Shown one piece after another: positions 13,904-21,305 of a DNA stretch of 64,000 nt (position 1 is the first letter of the stretch; each line of letters starts with the position of its first letter). A program made the translations under genes and the position numbers. Source of the DNA: Acidovorax sp. YS12 (GTDB lineage Bacteria; Pseudomonadota; Gammaproteobacteria; Burkholderiales; Burkholderiaceae_C). The notes beneath the pieces were generated by a model. It saw nothing but the letters and a program-made list of their open reading frames with translations. It had not been told where the DNA came from and did not search any database. The stretch spans positions 3,685,501 through 3,749,500 of the forward strand of contig CP053915.1 in the NCBI GenBank assembly GCA_021496925.1, read 5' to 3'.

Positions 13904-14503
13904 ATGCTTGAGCAACGCATCCAACAGCATTTCATCGACAGTGCCGACCTGAAGTACCAGGCCGCGCAGGCGCTGAGCCAGCCCATTGCGGCGGCCGTGC
14001 AGGCCGTGCTGGCGTGCGTGACCAGCGGCGGCAAGCTGCTGGCCTGCGGCAGCGGCCCGTCCGCCGCGCAGGCGCGGCAGTTTGCCGCCCTGTGCGTGGC
14101 GGGTTTCGAGCGCGAGCGCCCGGAATTGGCGGCGCTGGCGCTCAGCGCAGACGCGGCGCTGCATGTCTCGCCTTCGGGCCAGATCGACGCGGAGCAGGGC
14201 CTGGCACGGCAGGTGCGCGCCCTGGGGCAGGCGGGAGACGTGCTGCTGCTGCTGTCGGTGGCGGGCAACGATCCCGCGCTGCTGGCGGCCGCCGTCGCGG
14301 CGCACGAACGCGACATGAGCGTGGTCGCCCTCACGGGGCAGGCGGGCGGCGATCTGGCGGCCCTGCTGCGCGAGACCGACGTATGGATCGCCGTGCCGCA
14401 CGAGCGCGCCGCGCGCGTGCGCGAGGTCCATGGCCTGGCGCTGCACTGCCTGTGCGATGGCGTGGATGCGCAACTATTGGGTGAACAGGAGGTACCGTTA
14501 TGA
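13904..14503 (+). CDS. diaA: SIS-domain phosphosugar isomerase-like protein, DiaA/GmhA family
   Basis: 199 residues, normal length. A single SIS domain: QQHFIDSADLKYQAAQALSQ helix, SGGKLLACGSGPSAAQARQF phosphosugar-binding loop, GDVLLLLSVAGNDPALLAAA and VHGLALHCLCDGVDAQLL at the C-terminus. In GmhA the loop following GDVL is usually STSGNS; here it is SVAGND, and the usual GNGGSA is GSGPSA, so catalysis as a sedoheptulose isomerase is doubtful. Position between yraN and dolP equals that of E. coli diaA, which binds DnaA and times replication initiation. Its last four bases overlap the dolP start. Confidence 0.85.
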   Translation: MLEQRIQQHFIDSADLKYQAAQALSQPIAAAVQAVLACVTSGGKLLACGSGPSAAQARQFAALCVAGFERERPELAALALSADAALHVSPSGQIDAEQGLARQVRALGQAGDVLLLLSVAGNDPALLAAAVAAHERDMSVVALTGQAGGDLAALLRETDVWIAVPHERAARVREVHGLALHCLCDGVDAQLLGEQEVPL

Positions 14504-15165
14504 AGTCTGAACGAAACCGCAGCGTCTGCATGCTGCTTGCCGCGGCCGCGCTGGCGGGGGGGCTGTCGGCCTGTGTGCCGCTGGTCATGGGCGGCGCCGC
14601 CGTCGGCACCCTGGTGGCGGTGGATCGCCGCACCTCGGGCACGCAACTGGAGGACGAGGGCATCGAGTTCCGCTCGGCCAACCGCCTGCATGGCATGTAC
14701 GGCGACCGGGCCCACGTCAACGTCACGAGCTGGAACCGCCAGGCGCTGCTGACCGGCGAAGTGCCGACGCAGGAGGACCGCCAGAAGGTCGAGCAGACCG
14801 TGCGCGAGGTGGAGAACGTGCGCTCGATCGTCAACGACCTGGTGGTGGCGCCGCCCTCGTCGCTGTCGCAGCGCTCGAACGACACCCTCATCACGGGCAA
14901 GGTCAAGGCCAGTTTCGTCGATGCCAAGGACCTGACCAGCCCCGCCTTCAAGGTCGTGACCGAGCGCGGCGTGGTCTACCTCATGGGCCGCGTGACCCAG
15001 CGCGAGGCGACACGCGCCACCGAAATCGTGCGCGGCGTCAGCGGCGTGACCAAGGTGGTGCGCGTGTTCGAGATCATTTCCGAAGAGGAGCTGAGCCGCA
15101 ACTTCGCCAACCCCCAGCCCGCGCCGGTGGTGCGCGACCCCGACCCGCTGACCCGCGCGCCCTGA
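14500..15165 (+). CDS. dolP: BON-domain outer-membrane lipoprotein (DolP/YraP)
   Basis: 221 residues. A signal peptide with lipobox LSAC puts the lipidated cysteine at 25. Two BON domains follow: NRLHGMYGDRAHVNVTSWNR with LLTGEVPTQEDRQKVEQTVR (about 60-125), and ITGKVKASFVDAKDLTSPAF with VYLMGRVTQREATRATEIVR (about 130-195). A Pro-rich tail ends the protein. In E. coli the homologue supports outer-membrane integrity at division sites. The GTTATGAAG start follows GGAGGTA and overlaps the diaA stop, so the two are co-translated. Confidence 0.92.
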   Translation: MKSERNRSVCMLLAAAALAGGLSACVPLVMGGAAVGTLVAVDRRTSGTQLEDEGIEFRSANRLHGMYGDRAHVNVTSWNRQALLTGEVPTQEDRQKVEQTVREVENVRSIVNDLVVAPPSSLSQRSNDTLITGKVKASFVDAKDLTSPAFKVVTERGVVYLMGRVTQREATRATEIVRGVSGVTKVVRVFEIISEEELSRNFANPQPAPVVRDPDPLTRAP

Positions 15166-15172
15166 GCGGGGC

Positions 15173-16096
15173 TCACTTCGTCAGGCGCGCGATCAGGCTC
15201 GACGTGTCCCAGCGGTTGCCGCCCATGCGCTGCACGTCGCCATAGAACTGGTCCACCAGCGCCGTGACGGGCAGGCGCGCGCCGTTGCGCTGCGCCTCGG
15301 CCAGCACCAGGCCCAGGTCCTTGCGCATCCAGTCCACGGCGAAGCCGAAGTCGAACTTGCCTTCGGCCATGGTCTTGCCGCGGTTGTCCATCTGCCAGCT
15401 CTGCGCCGCGCCCTTGCCGATCACGTCGAGCACCAGCGGCATGTCCAGGCCGGCCTGCATGCCGAAGGCCACCGCTTCGGACAGCCCCTGCACCAGCCCG
15501 GCGATGCAGATCTGGTTGACCATCTTGGTGAGCTGGCCCGCGCCGCTGTCGCCCATGCGCGTGAAGGCGCGCGAGAACGCCATCGCCGTGGGCCGCACGG
15601 CCTCGAAGGGCGCCGAGTCGCCGCCGCACATCACCGTGAGCTGGCCGTTCTGCGCGCCCGCCTGGCCGCCCGAGACCGGGGCATCGACGAACTGCAGGCC
15701 CAGGGTGCGCGCGGCGCGGTACAGCTCGCGTGCCACTTCGGCCGATGCCGTGGTGTGGTCGACGAAGATGGCGCCCGGCTCCATGCTCGCGAACGCGCCA
15801 TCGGCGCCGAGCGTGACGGCGCGCAGATCGTCGTCGTTGCCGACGCAGCAGAAAACGATGTCGACCCCCCGCGCGGCTTCACGCGGTGTCGCGGCCTGTG
15901 CATGGTTTTGGCCTCCAGCGCCCGCGTATTCAGCGCACCAAGCTATTGATTTGATAGCGGTGCGGTTGTACACCGTGACCTGGTGCCCGGCCCGTGCCAG
16001 ATGGCCCGCCATGGGGGAGCCCATCACCCCCAGGCCAAGAAAGGCCACCTTGCGTGCGGGCGTGGGTTCGTAGGTGCGGGAAGGGGTGCTGGACAT
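15173..16096 (-). CDS. 3-hydroxyisobutyrate dehydrogenase-family NAD(P)-dependent oxidoreductase
   Basis: 307 residues. The N-terminal Rossmann fold has GLGVMGSPMAGHLARAGH at residues 20-37, DIVFCCVGNDDDLR, the substrate-binding DAPVSGGQAGA and the catalytic lysine region GDSGAGQLTKMVNQICIAG. These fit the beta-hydroxyacid dehydrogenase family (3-hydroxyisobutyrate, tartronate semialdehyde and similar short substrates); the substrate cannot be named. Residues following VTVYNRT read AIKSIAWCAEYAGAGGQNHA, where family members have a short Lys/Ala-rich helix; this stretch is encoded by a copy of the dispersed repeat (15903-15958). The effect on the cofactor-selective loop after beta-2 is unknown. 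It is the last gene downstream of pilT and pilU, separated by 82 bases. Confidence 0.87.
   Translation of the reverse strand: MSSTPSRTYEPTPARKVAFLGLGVMGSPMAGHLARAGHQVTVYNRTAIKSIAWCAEYAGAGGQNHAQAATPREAARGVDIVFCCVGNDDDLRAVTLGADGAFASMEPGAIFVDHTTASAEVARELYRAARTLGLQFVDAPVSGGQAGAQNGQLTVMCGGDSAPFEAVRPTAMAFSRAFTRMGDSGAGQLTKMVNQICIAGLVQGLSEAVAFGMQAGLDMPLVLDVIGKGAAQSWQMDNRGKTMAEGKFDFGFAVDWMRKDLGLVLAEAQRNGARLPVTALVDQFYGDVQRMGGNRWDTSSLIARLTK
15903..15958 (-). repeat. Short dispersed repeat inside the hydroxyacid dehydrogenase gene
   Basis: The minus strand reads ATCAAATCAATAGCTTGGTG then CGCTGAATACGCGGGCGCTG and GAGGCC, a diverged copy of the family with the same AT-rich 5' end and GGAGGCC 3' end. It is in frame with the gene and carries no stop. 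Confidence 0.75.
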
Positions 16097-16178
16097 GGCG
16101 GGCTTTCAGGGGGGGGAAGGAAAGGAGAAAGGAAAACGCCCCTTGCGGGGCGCGGCGTGCGGGGCCTGGAGGGGGGGC

Positions 16179-17315
16179 TCAAACGATGGCGAAGTTCTCG
16201 GTACCCGACGCCAGGTCGATGGTCTTGGCGCGCTGGCTGCTGAGCTTGATCTGCAGCCGCAGGTCGTTGAGCGAGTCGGCGTTGCGCAGCGCGTCTTCGT
16301 AGCTGACGATGTTGGCCTCGAACAGGTCGAACAGCGCCTGGTCGAAGGTCTGCATGCCGAGGTTGCGGCTCTTCTTCATGATCTCCTTGATCTCGACGAC
16401 CTCTCCCTTGAAGATCAGGTCGGCGATCAGCGGCGTGTTCAGCATCACCTCGACCGCTGCGGCGCGGCCCTTGCCGTCCTGCTTGGGCAGCAGGCGCTGC
16501 GACACCATGGCGCGCAGGTTCAGCGACAGATCCATCAGCAACTGCGCGCGGCGCTCCTCGGGGAAGAAGTTGATGATCCGGTCCAGCGCCTGGTTGGCGC
16601 TGTTGGCGTGCAGCGTCGCCAGGCACAGGTGGCCGGTCTCGGCGAAGGCCACGGCATGCTCCATGGTCTCGCGGTCGCGGATCTCGCCCATCAGGATCAC
16701 GTCGGGCGCCTGGCGCAGCGTGTTCTTCAGCGCCGCCTCCCAGCTCTCGGTGTCCAGCCCCACCTCGCGCTGCGTGACCACGCAGTTCTTGTGCGGGTGC
16801 ACGAATTCGATCGGATCCTCCACGGTGATGATGTGGCCGAACGAGTTCTCGTTGCGCCAGTCCACCATGGCGGCCAGCGTGGTCGATTTGCCCGAGCCCG
16901 TGGCACCCACCAGGATGCACAGGCCGCGCTTGGTCATGGAGATTTCCTTCAGCACCTGCGGCACGCCCAGGCCGTCGACGGTGGGCAGGGTCAGCGGAAT
17001 CGTGCGCAGCACCATGCCCACGCGGCTCTGCTGGATGAAGGCGTTGACGCGAAAGCGCCCGATGCCCGAGGGCGAGATGGCGAAGTTGCACTCCTTGGTG
17101 CGCTCGAAGTCCGCCACCTGGCGGTCGCTCATGATGGAGCGCGCCAGCGTCATGGTGTGGGCGGGCGTGAGCGGCTGGGGCGACACCTTGGTCACCTTGC
17201 CGTCCACCTTGATCGCGGGGGGGAATTCCGCCGTGAGGAACAGGTCGCTGCCGCCTCGGCTCACCATGAGTTTCAGCAGGTCATTGATGAACTTGCTGGC
17301 CTGGTCGCGTTCCAT
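16179..17315 (-). CDS. pilU: PilT-like twitching motility ATPase PilU
   Basis: 378 residues. Walker A GATGSGKSTT is at about 137-146, the Asp box HIITVEDPIEFVH and Walker B ILMGEIRDRETM follow, and the His box is GHLCLATLHANSANQALDRI. The long C-terminus with LRLQIKLSSQRAKTIDLASG separates PilU from PilT. PilU is the accessory retraction ATPase at the cytoplasmic base of type IV pili and works with PilT. It lies downstream of pilT and the cyclic-nucleotide-binding gene on the same strand, 33 bases after the latter. Confidence 0.95.
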   Translation of the reverse strand: MERDQASKFINDLLKLMVSRGGSDLFLTAEFPPAIKVDGKVTKVSPQPLTPAHTMTLARSIMSDRQVADFERTKECNFAISPSGIGRFRVNAFIQQSRVGMVLRTIPLTLPTVDGLGVPQVLKEISMTKRGLCILVGATGSGKSTTLAAMVDWRNENSFGHIITVEDPIEFVHPHKNCVVTQREVGLDTESWEAALKNTLRQAPDVILMGEIRDRETMEHAVAFAETGHLCLATLHANSANQALDRIINFFPEERRAQLLMDLSLNLRAMVSQRLLPKQDGKGRAAAVEVMLNTPLIADLIFKGEVVEIKEIMKKSRNLGMQTFDQALFDLFEANIVSYEDALRNADSLNDLRLQIKLSSQRAKTIDLASGTENFAIV

Positions 17316-17348
17316 CAGCGCTTCTCCGTGGGGTGCCCTGGGGGCGGG

Positions 17349-17984
17349 TTATTGGCGGTGCTCGCTCAGGCGCGCGCTCACGACGCGCAGGCGCAGCGAC
17401 AGCTTGCGGGCCAGCAGCGCGATCAGGCTCGCGGCAAGCTGGGGGTCCTTGCTCATCATGTCGTCCATGGCTTCGGCGGAGAGTACGGCGATCTCGCAGT
17501 CGGTCAGCGTGGTGCAGGCCGAGAAGCGGATGCCGCTGTCCAGCAGCGACATCTCGCCCAGGATGTCGCCGGGCCGCGTCTCGGCCAGGCGCAGGTGCTC
17601 GCCCCAGGGCTGCACGCGATCCACGGCGATGGTGCCGGTAAGCAGCACCACCATGAAGTTGCCGTATTCGTCCTGGCGGATCACGTCGCGGCTCGGCGGT
17701 ATGGCGGCGAACTCGAAGAAACGCTCCATGCGCTCCACGGCGTCCTTGTCCAGGTGCGCCATGTACTTGTCCTTGGACCACAGCGCCTGCAGCAGCTTGC
17801 CGCCGCGGCTGGTGGGCAGGCGCTTGGCGCCGACTTCCACGGCGCGCGCCTCCCAGGGCACGAGCAGCGAGTCGTCCACGCCCTGTCCGGCGAAGGCCGT
17901 GGTGAAAAAGACCGAGTCGCCGCTCTCCTCGGAGGGCTTGTGCGCCGAGGTTTTCGAGCGCAGAAGGCTCAGAATGCCTTTCAT
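17349..17984 (-). CDS. Cyclic-nucleotide-binding-domain protein between pilT and pilU
   Basis: 211 residues. Residues 90-185 form a cNMP-binding beta-roll (VIRQDEYGNFMVVLLTGTIA ... GDILGEMSLLDSGIRFSACT ... CEIAVLSAEAMDDMM). The phosphate-binding cassette keeps G-E-M-S-L and the arginine in GIRFSA. No helix-turn-helix follows, so this is not a Crp-type regulator; the C-terminal helix is Leu/Arg-rich. No membrane segment or enzyme domain is seen. Its place between the two retraction ATPases suggests that a cyclic nucleotide (cAMP or c-di-GMP) modulates pilus retraction. That is inference from position; the ligand is not predictable from this sequence. Confidence 0.88.
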   Translation of the reverse strand: MKGILSLLRSKTSAHKPSEESGDSVFFTTAFAGQGVDDSLLVPWEARAVEVGAKRLPTSRGGKLLQALWSKDKYMAHLDKDAVERMERFFEFAAIPPSRDVIRQDEYGNFMVVLLTGTIAVDRVQPWGEHLRLAETRPGDILGEMSLLDSGIRFSACTTLTDCEIAVLSAEAMDDMMSKDPQLAASLIALLARKLSLRLRVVSARLSEHRQ

Positions 17985-18033
17985 AGGATGCTCCTGGGCG
18001 GCCGCCGGGGCCGCGGTAAGGGGTGAGTCAGGC

Positions 18034-19077
18034 TCAGCCGGGGAAGTTTTCCGGGATCTTGGCCTTGCTGCGGGCCTCGGCGGGGCTGATGATGTTGCGG
18101 CGCACCAGATCGGTGAGGTTCTGGTCCAGGGTCTGCATGCCCATGCTGTTGCCGGTCTGGATGGTGGAGTACATCTGCGCCACCTTGGCCTCGCGGATCA
18201 GGTTGCGGATGGCGCTGGTGCCCAGCATGATCTCGTGCGCGGCCACGCGGCCCGAGCCGTCCTTGAGCTTGCACAGCGTCTGCGAGACCACCGCCTGCAG
18301 CGATTCGGACAGCATGGCGCGCACCATCTCCTTTTCTTCCGCCGGGAACACGTCGATGATCCGGTCGATGGTCTTGGCCGCGCTGCTGGTGTGCAGCGTG
18401 CCGAACACCAGGTGGCCCGTTTCGGCGGCGGTCATGGCCAGGCGGATGGTTTCGAGGTCGCGCATTTCGCCCACCAGGATGGCGTCCGGGTCCTCGCGCA
18501 GCGCCGACTTGAGCGCGGCGGCGAACGACAGCGTCATCGGCCCCACCTCGCGCTGGTTCACCAGGCACTTCTTCGACTCGTGCACGAACTCGATCGGGTC
18601 CTCGATGGTCAGGATGTGGCCGTACTCGGTCTCGTTCAGGTGGTTCACCATGCCCGCCAGCGTGGTGGACTTGCCCGAGCCCGTCGGGCCCGTCACCAGC
18701 ACCAGGCCGCGCGGCTTGAGCGCCAGGTCGGCGAAGATCTTCGGCGCGTTGAGCTGTTCCAGCGTCAGGATCTTGCTCGGAATGGTCCGGAACACGGCGG
18801 CCGCGCCGCGGTTCTGGTTGAAGGCGTTGACGCGAAAGCGCGCCAGGCCCTCGATCTCGAAGGAGAAGTCCACCTCCAGGAATTCTTCGTAGAGCTTGCG
18901 CTGGGCGTCGCTCATGATGTCGTACACCATGGCGTGCACGGTCTTGTGGTCCAGCGGATCGACGTTCAGGCGGCGCACGTCGCCGTGCACGCGGATCATG
19001 GGAGGGAGCCCGGCGGACAGGTGCAGGTCGGAAGCCTTGTTCTTCACGCTGAAGGCCAGCAGTTGGGTAATGTCCAC
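18034..19077 (-). CDS. pilT: Type IV pilus retraction ATPase PilT
   Basis: 347 residues, full length. N-terminal PAS-like domain with KNKASDLHLSAGLPPMIRVH; Walker A TGPTGSGKSTTLAGMV at about 129-144; Asp box HILTIEDPIEFVHESKKCLV; Walker B AILVGEMRDLETI; His box GHLVFGTLHTSSAAKTIDRI; and the C-terminal AIRNLIREAKVAQMYSTIQT with the AIRNLIRE motif needed for retraction. It powers pilus disassembly at the inner membrane. It heads the pilT-cNMP-pilU group and is divergent from yggS, with only 36 bases between the two starts for both promoters and ribosome-binding sites. Confidence 0.97.
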   Translation of the reverse strand: MDITQLLAFSVKNKASDLHLSAGLPPMIRVHGDVRRLNVDPLDHKTVHAMVYDIMSDAQRKLYEEFLEVDFSFEIEGLARFRVNAFNQNRGAAAVFRTIPSKILTLEQLNAPKIFADLALKPRGLVLVTGPTGSGKSTTLAGMVNHLNETEYGHILTIEDPIEFVHESKKCLVNQREVGPMTLSFAAALKSALREDPDAILVGEMRDLETIRLAMTAAETGHLVFGTLHTSSAAKTIDRIIDVFPAEEKEMVRAMLSESLQAVVSQTLCKLKDGSGRVAAHEIMLGTSAIRNLIREAKVAQMYSTIQTGNSMGMQTLDQNLTDLVRRNIISPAEARSKAKIPENFPG

Positions 19078-19113
19078 GAAATCCCTCTATCGTTTGCTAC
19101 GCTGCCGAACATT

Positions 19114-19833
19114 ATGACCACGATTGCCAACAACCTCCAAAAGGTTCTGGGCCGGATGGCGCAGGCCTGCCAGGACGCCGGTCGCGCGCCCGCGGGCGTC
19201 GCGCTGCTGGCCGTTTCCAAGACCTTCGGCCCCGAGGCAGTGCAGGGCGCGGCGCTTGCCGGCCAGCGTGCCTTCGGCGAAAACTACATTCAGGAAGCCG
19301 TGGAAAAAATGGCCGCGCTGCGCGCGCTGGCACCCGAGCTCGCGGCCGGGCTGGAATGGCACTGCATCGGCCCCATCCAGAGCAACAAGACGCGCCTGGT
19401 GGCCGAGCACTTCGACTGGGCGCAGACCGTGGACCGCCTCAAGACCGCGCAGCGCCTGTCCGACCAGCGCCCCGCGCACCTGCCGCCGCTCATGGTATGC
19501 ATCCAGGTGAACGTGGACGGCGGCGCCACCAAGTCGGGCGTGGCACCCGACGAGGCCGTGGCGCTGGCCGAGGCCGTGGCCCGGCTGCCCCGGCTGGTGC
19601 TGCGCGGCGTCCTGAGCATTCCGGACGATGCGCCGGGTTTTGAAGCGCAGCGCGCGCTCCACGCCAGGGCCGCGGCCGTTTTCGAGCGCATCAAGGCGCA
19701 GGGCTTCGCGGGGCTGGAGCGCTTCGACACCCTGTCCATGGGCATGACCGGCGACCTGGAGGCTGCCGTCGCCGCCGGCAGCACCATGGTGCGCGTGGGG
19801 CGGGGCATCTTCGGCGCGCGCACGTATCCGTGA
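19114..19833 (+). CDS. yggS: Pyridoxal-phosphate homeostasis protein (YggS/PLPBP family)
   Basis: 239 residues, normal length. The alanine-racemase-like TIM barrel has the PLP lysine at K36 in LLAVSKTFG, then FGENYIQEAVEKM, WHCIGPIQSNKTRLV, the strand MVCIQVNVDGGATKSGV, and the phosphate-binding LSMGMTGDLEAAVAAGSTMV with VRVGRGIFGARTYP at the C-terminus. Family members bind PLP without a known catalytic activity and buffer vitamin B6 and amino-acid pools. The ATG at 19114 is the start supported by the family; the frame is open far upstream only because of shadow coding. Next to pilT, as in many proteobacteria. Confidence 0.95.
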   Translation: MTTIANNLQKVLGRMAQACQDAGRAPAGVALLAVSKTFGPEAVQGAALAGQRAFGENYIQEAVEKMAALRALAPELAAGLEWHCIGPIQSNKTRLVAEHFDWAQTVDRLKTAQRLSDQRPAHLPPLMVCIQVNVDGGATKSGVAPDEAVALAEAVARLPRLVLRGVLSIPDDAPGFEAQRALHARAAAVFERIKAQGFAGLERFDTLSMGMTGDLEAAVAAGSTMVRVGRGIFGARTYP

Positions 19834-19843
19834 GCGCCGCCGC

Positions 19844-21223
19844 TCAGGTGCCGCCCAGCGCCTGGTACAGCGTGGCGTGGTTGACCAGCCGGTTGAGCCG
19901 GTTCTCGGCCAGCGCGATCTCGGCGTTGCGGCGCTTTTCCTGGGCGTCGAGCCAGGGCTTGAGCGCCACCGCGCCGGCGCGGTAGCGCACCTCGTACAGG
20001 CGCTCGGCGCGGCGCGCGTCGGCCAGCGACTGTTCCAGTTGCGTGGCCTGCGCGGCGTACTGGCGGCGTGCCGAGAGGGCGTTGTCCACGTCCGCCAGCG
20101 CCTGGTACAGCGTCTGGCGGAAATTGACCACCGCGCGCTCGTAGTCGGCCTGGGCGATGGCGGCGTTGGTGCGCATCTCGGTCTGGTTCAGGAACGGCAG
20201 CACCAGCCCCGCGCCCAGCGTGGCCACGGGGTTGGCCAGCACGCTGCCGAGCGCGCTGCTGCTGCCGCCGAGCGCACCCGTGAGCGACAGTTGCGGGTAG
20301 TACGCCAGCCGCGTGGCGTCGCCGCTGGCCAGCGTGCCGCGCAGCCGCAGCTCGGCCGCGCGCAGGTCGGGGCGGCGCGCCAGCAGTTCGGCGGGCAGGC
20401 CGGGGGCCACGCCGGGCAGCGCGCCATCGGGCAGGGCCTGCGGTGCGCGCCAGCCCGGCGCGGCGGGGCCGGTGGCGGCGCTGTCGAACAGCAGCGCGAG
20501 CGCGTTGGCGGTTTCCACGGCCTGCTGCTGCAGTTGCGCCAGGGCGGCGCGCTGGCTCGCCAGGCTCTGGCGCGATTCGGCCAGCTCCAGCGGCGAGACC
20601 GCGCCCGCCTCGTACTGCGTCTGCACCAGCGCGAGCGTGCGCTCGGCGTAGCCGATGCTCTCGGCCGCCAAGGCCAGGCGCTGCCGGGTGTAGGCCAGCC
20701 GCCAGTACAGCGTGGCCGTGGTGCCCGCCAGGGCCTGGGCCGTGGCCTCGCGGTCCTCGGCGCTGGCCTGGGCCTCCCAGCGCGCGGCGTCGTGCGCGGC
20801 GTCCAGGCGGCCCCACAGGTCCAGCTCGTAGCTCACGCCGAGCGAGGCGCTGTTGGCGCGCGTGATGCCGGCGCCGCCTTCCAGGGCGCGCCCCGCGCTG
20901 GTGCTGAGGCTGGCGTTGACGCTGGGCCGGTGCTCGGCCAGCCGCGCCTGCAGCTGCGCGCGCCGCACCTGCAGCGCGGCCGCGGCCAGGTTGTTGTTGT
21001 GCGCCAGCGCGGCATCGACCAGGCTGTCGAGCTCCGGGTCGCCGAAGGCGCGCCACCAGCCGCCGGTGGCGCTGTGCGCGTCGCGCGCGCCGGCCTGGGC
21101 GTGCGGCCACTGGGCGGGCACGGCCACGGCGGGCGCCTCGTAGGGCGTGCGCGGCGTGGCGCAGCCGGCGAGCGCCAGGGCCAGGGCCAGTGCGGCGGTG
21201 CGAAGGTGTGCGGTCTGTGTCAT
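19844..21223 (-). CDS. NodT-family outer-membrane efflux lipoprotein
   Basis: 459 residues. A signal peptide with lipobox LAGC gives a lipidated C21. It has the two repeated outer-membrane-factor units of TolC-like channels, each ending in long coiled helices (ALAHNNNLAAAALQVRRAQL; RRPDLRAAELRLRGTLASGD; NFRQTLYQALADVDNALSAR). WWRAFGDPELDSLVDAAL and LSLTGALGGSS are typical of NodT/OprM proteins. It provides the outer-membrane exit duct for the MacA-MacB pump encoded just upstream on the same strand, 78 bases away across a copy of the dispersed repeat. It converges on yggS, with 10 bases between the two stops. Confidence 0.93.
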   Translation of the reverse strand: MTQTAHLRTAALALALALAGCATPRTPYEAPAVAVPAQWPHAQAGARDAHSATGGWWRAFGDPELDSLVDAALAHNNNLAAAALQVRRAQLQARLAEHRPSVNASLSTSAGRALEGGAGITRANSASLGVSYELDLWGRLDAAHDAARWEAQASAEDREATAQALAGTTATLYWRLAYTRQRLALAAESIGYAERTLALVQTQYEAGAVSPLELAESRQSLASQRAALAQLQQQAVETANALALLFDSAATGPAAPGWRAPQALPDGALPGVAPGLPAELLARRPDLRAAELRLRGTLASGDATRLAYYPQLSLTGALGGSSSALGSVLANPVATLGAGLVLPFLNQTEMRTNAAIAQADYERAVVNFRQTLYQALADVDNALSARRQYAAQATQLEQSLADARRAERLYEVRYRAGAVALKPWLDAQEKRRNAEIALAENRLNRLVNHATLYQALGGT

Positions 21224-21245
21224 GGGCGGTCAGCGGAAAATACAA

Positions 21246-21305
21246 GCCAAATCGGCCTCCAGGCCAATACCATAAAGCGCTGCCAGCTATTGAAAAAATA
21301 GCTAT
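21246..21305 (-). repeat. Short dispersed repeat between macB and the nodT-like gene
   Basis: The minus strand reads TTTTTTCAATAGCTGGCAGC then GCTTTATGGTATTGGCCTGG and AGGCCGATTTGG. It fills most of the 78-base gap, and its 5' end overlaps the macB stop codon. Confidence 0.85.

Noticed and set aside
16309..19113. Upstream in-frame extension of yggS across pilU, the cNMP gene and pilT
   Set aside because: Open only by composition; family homology begins at the ATG at 19114.
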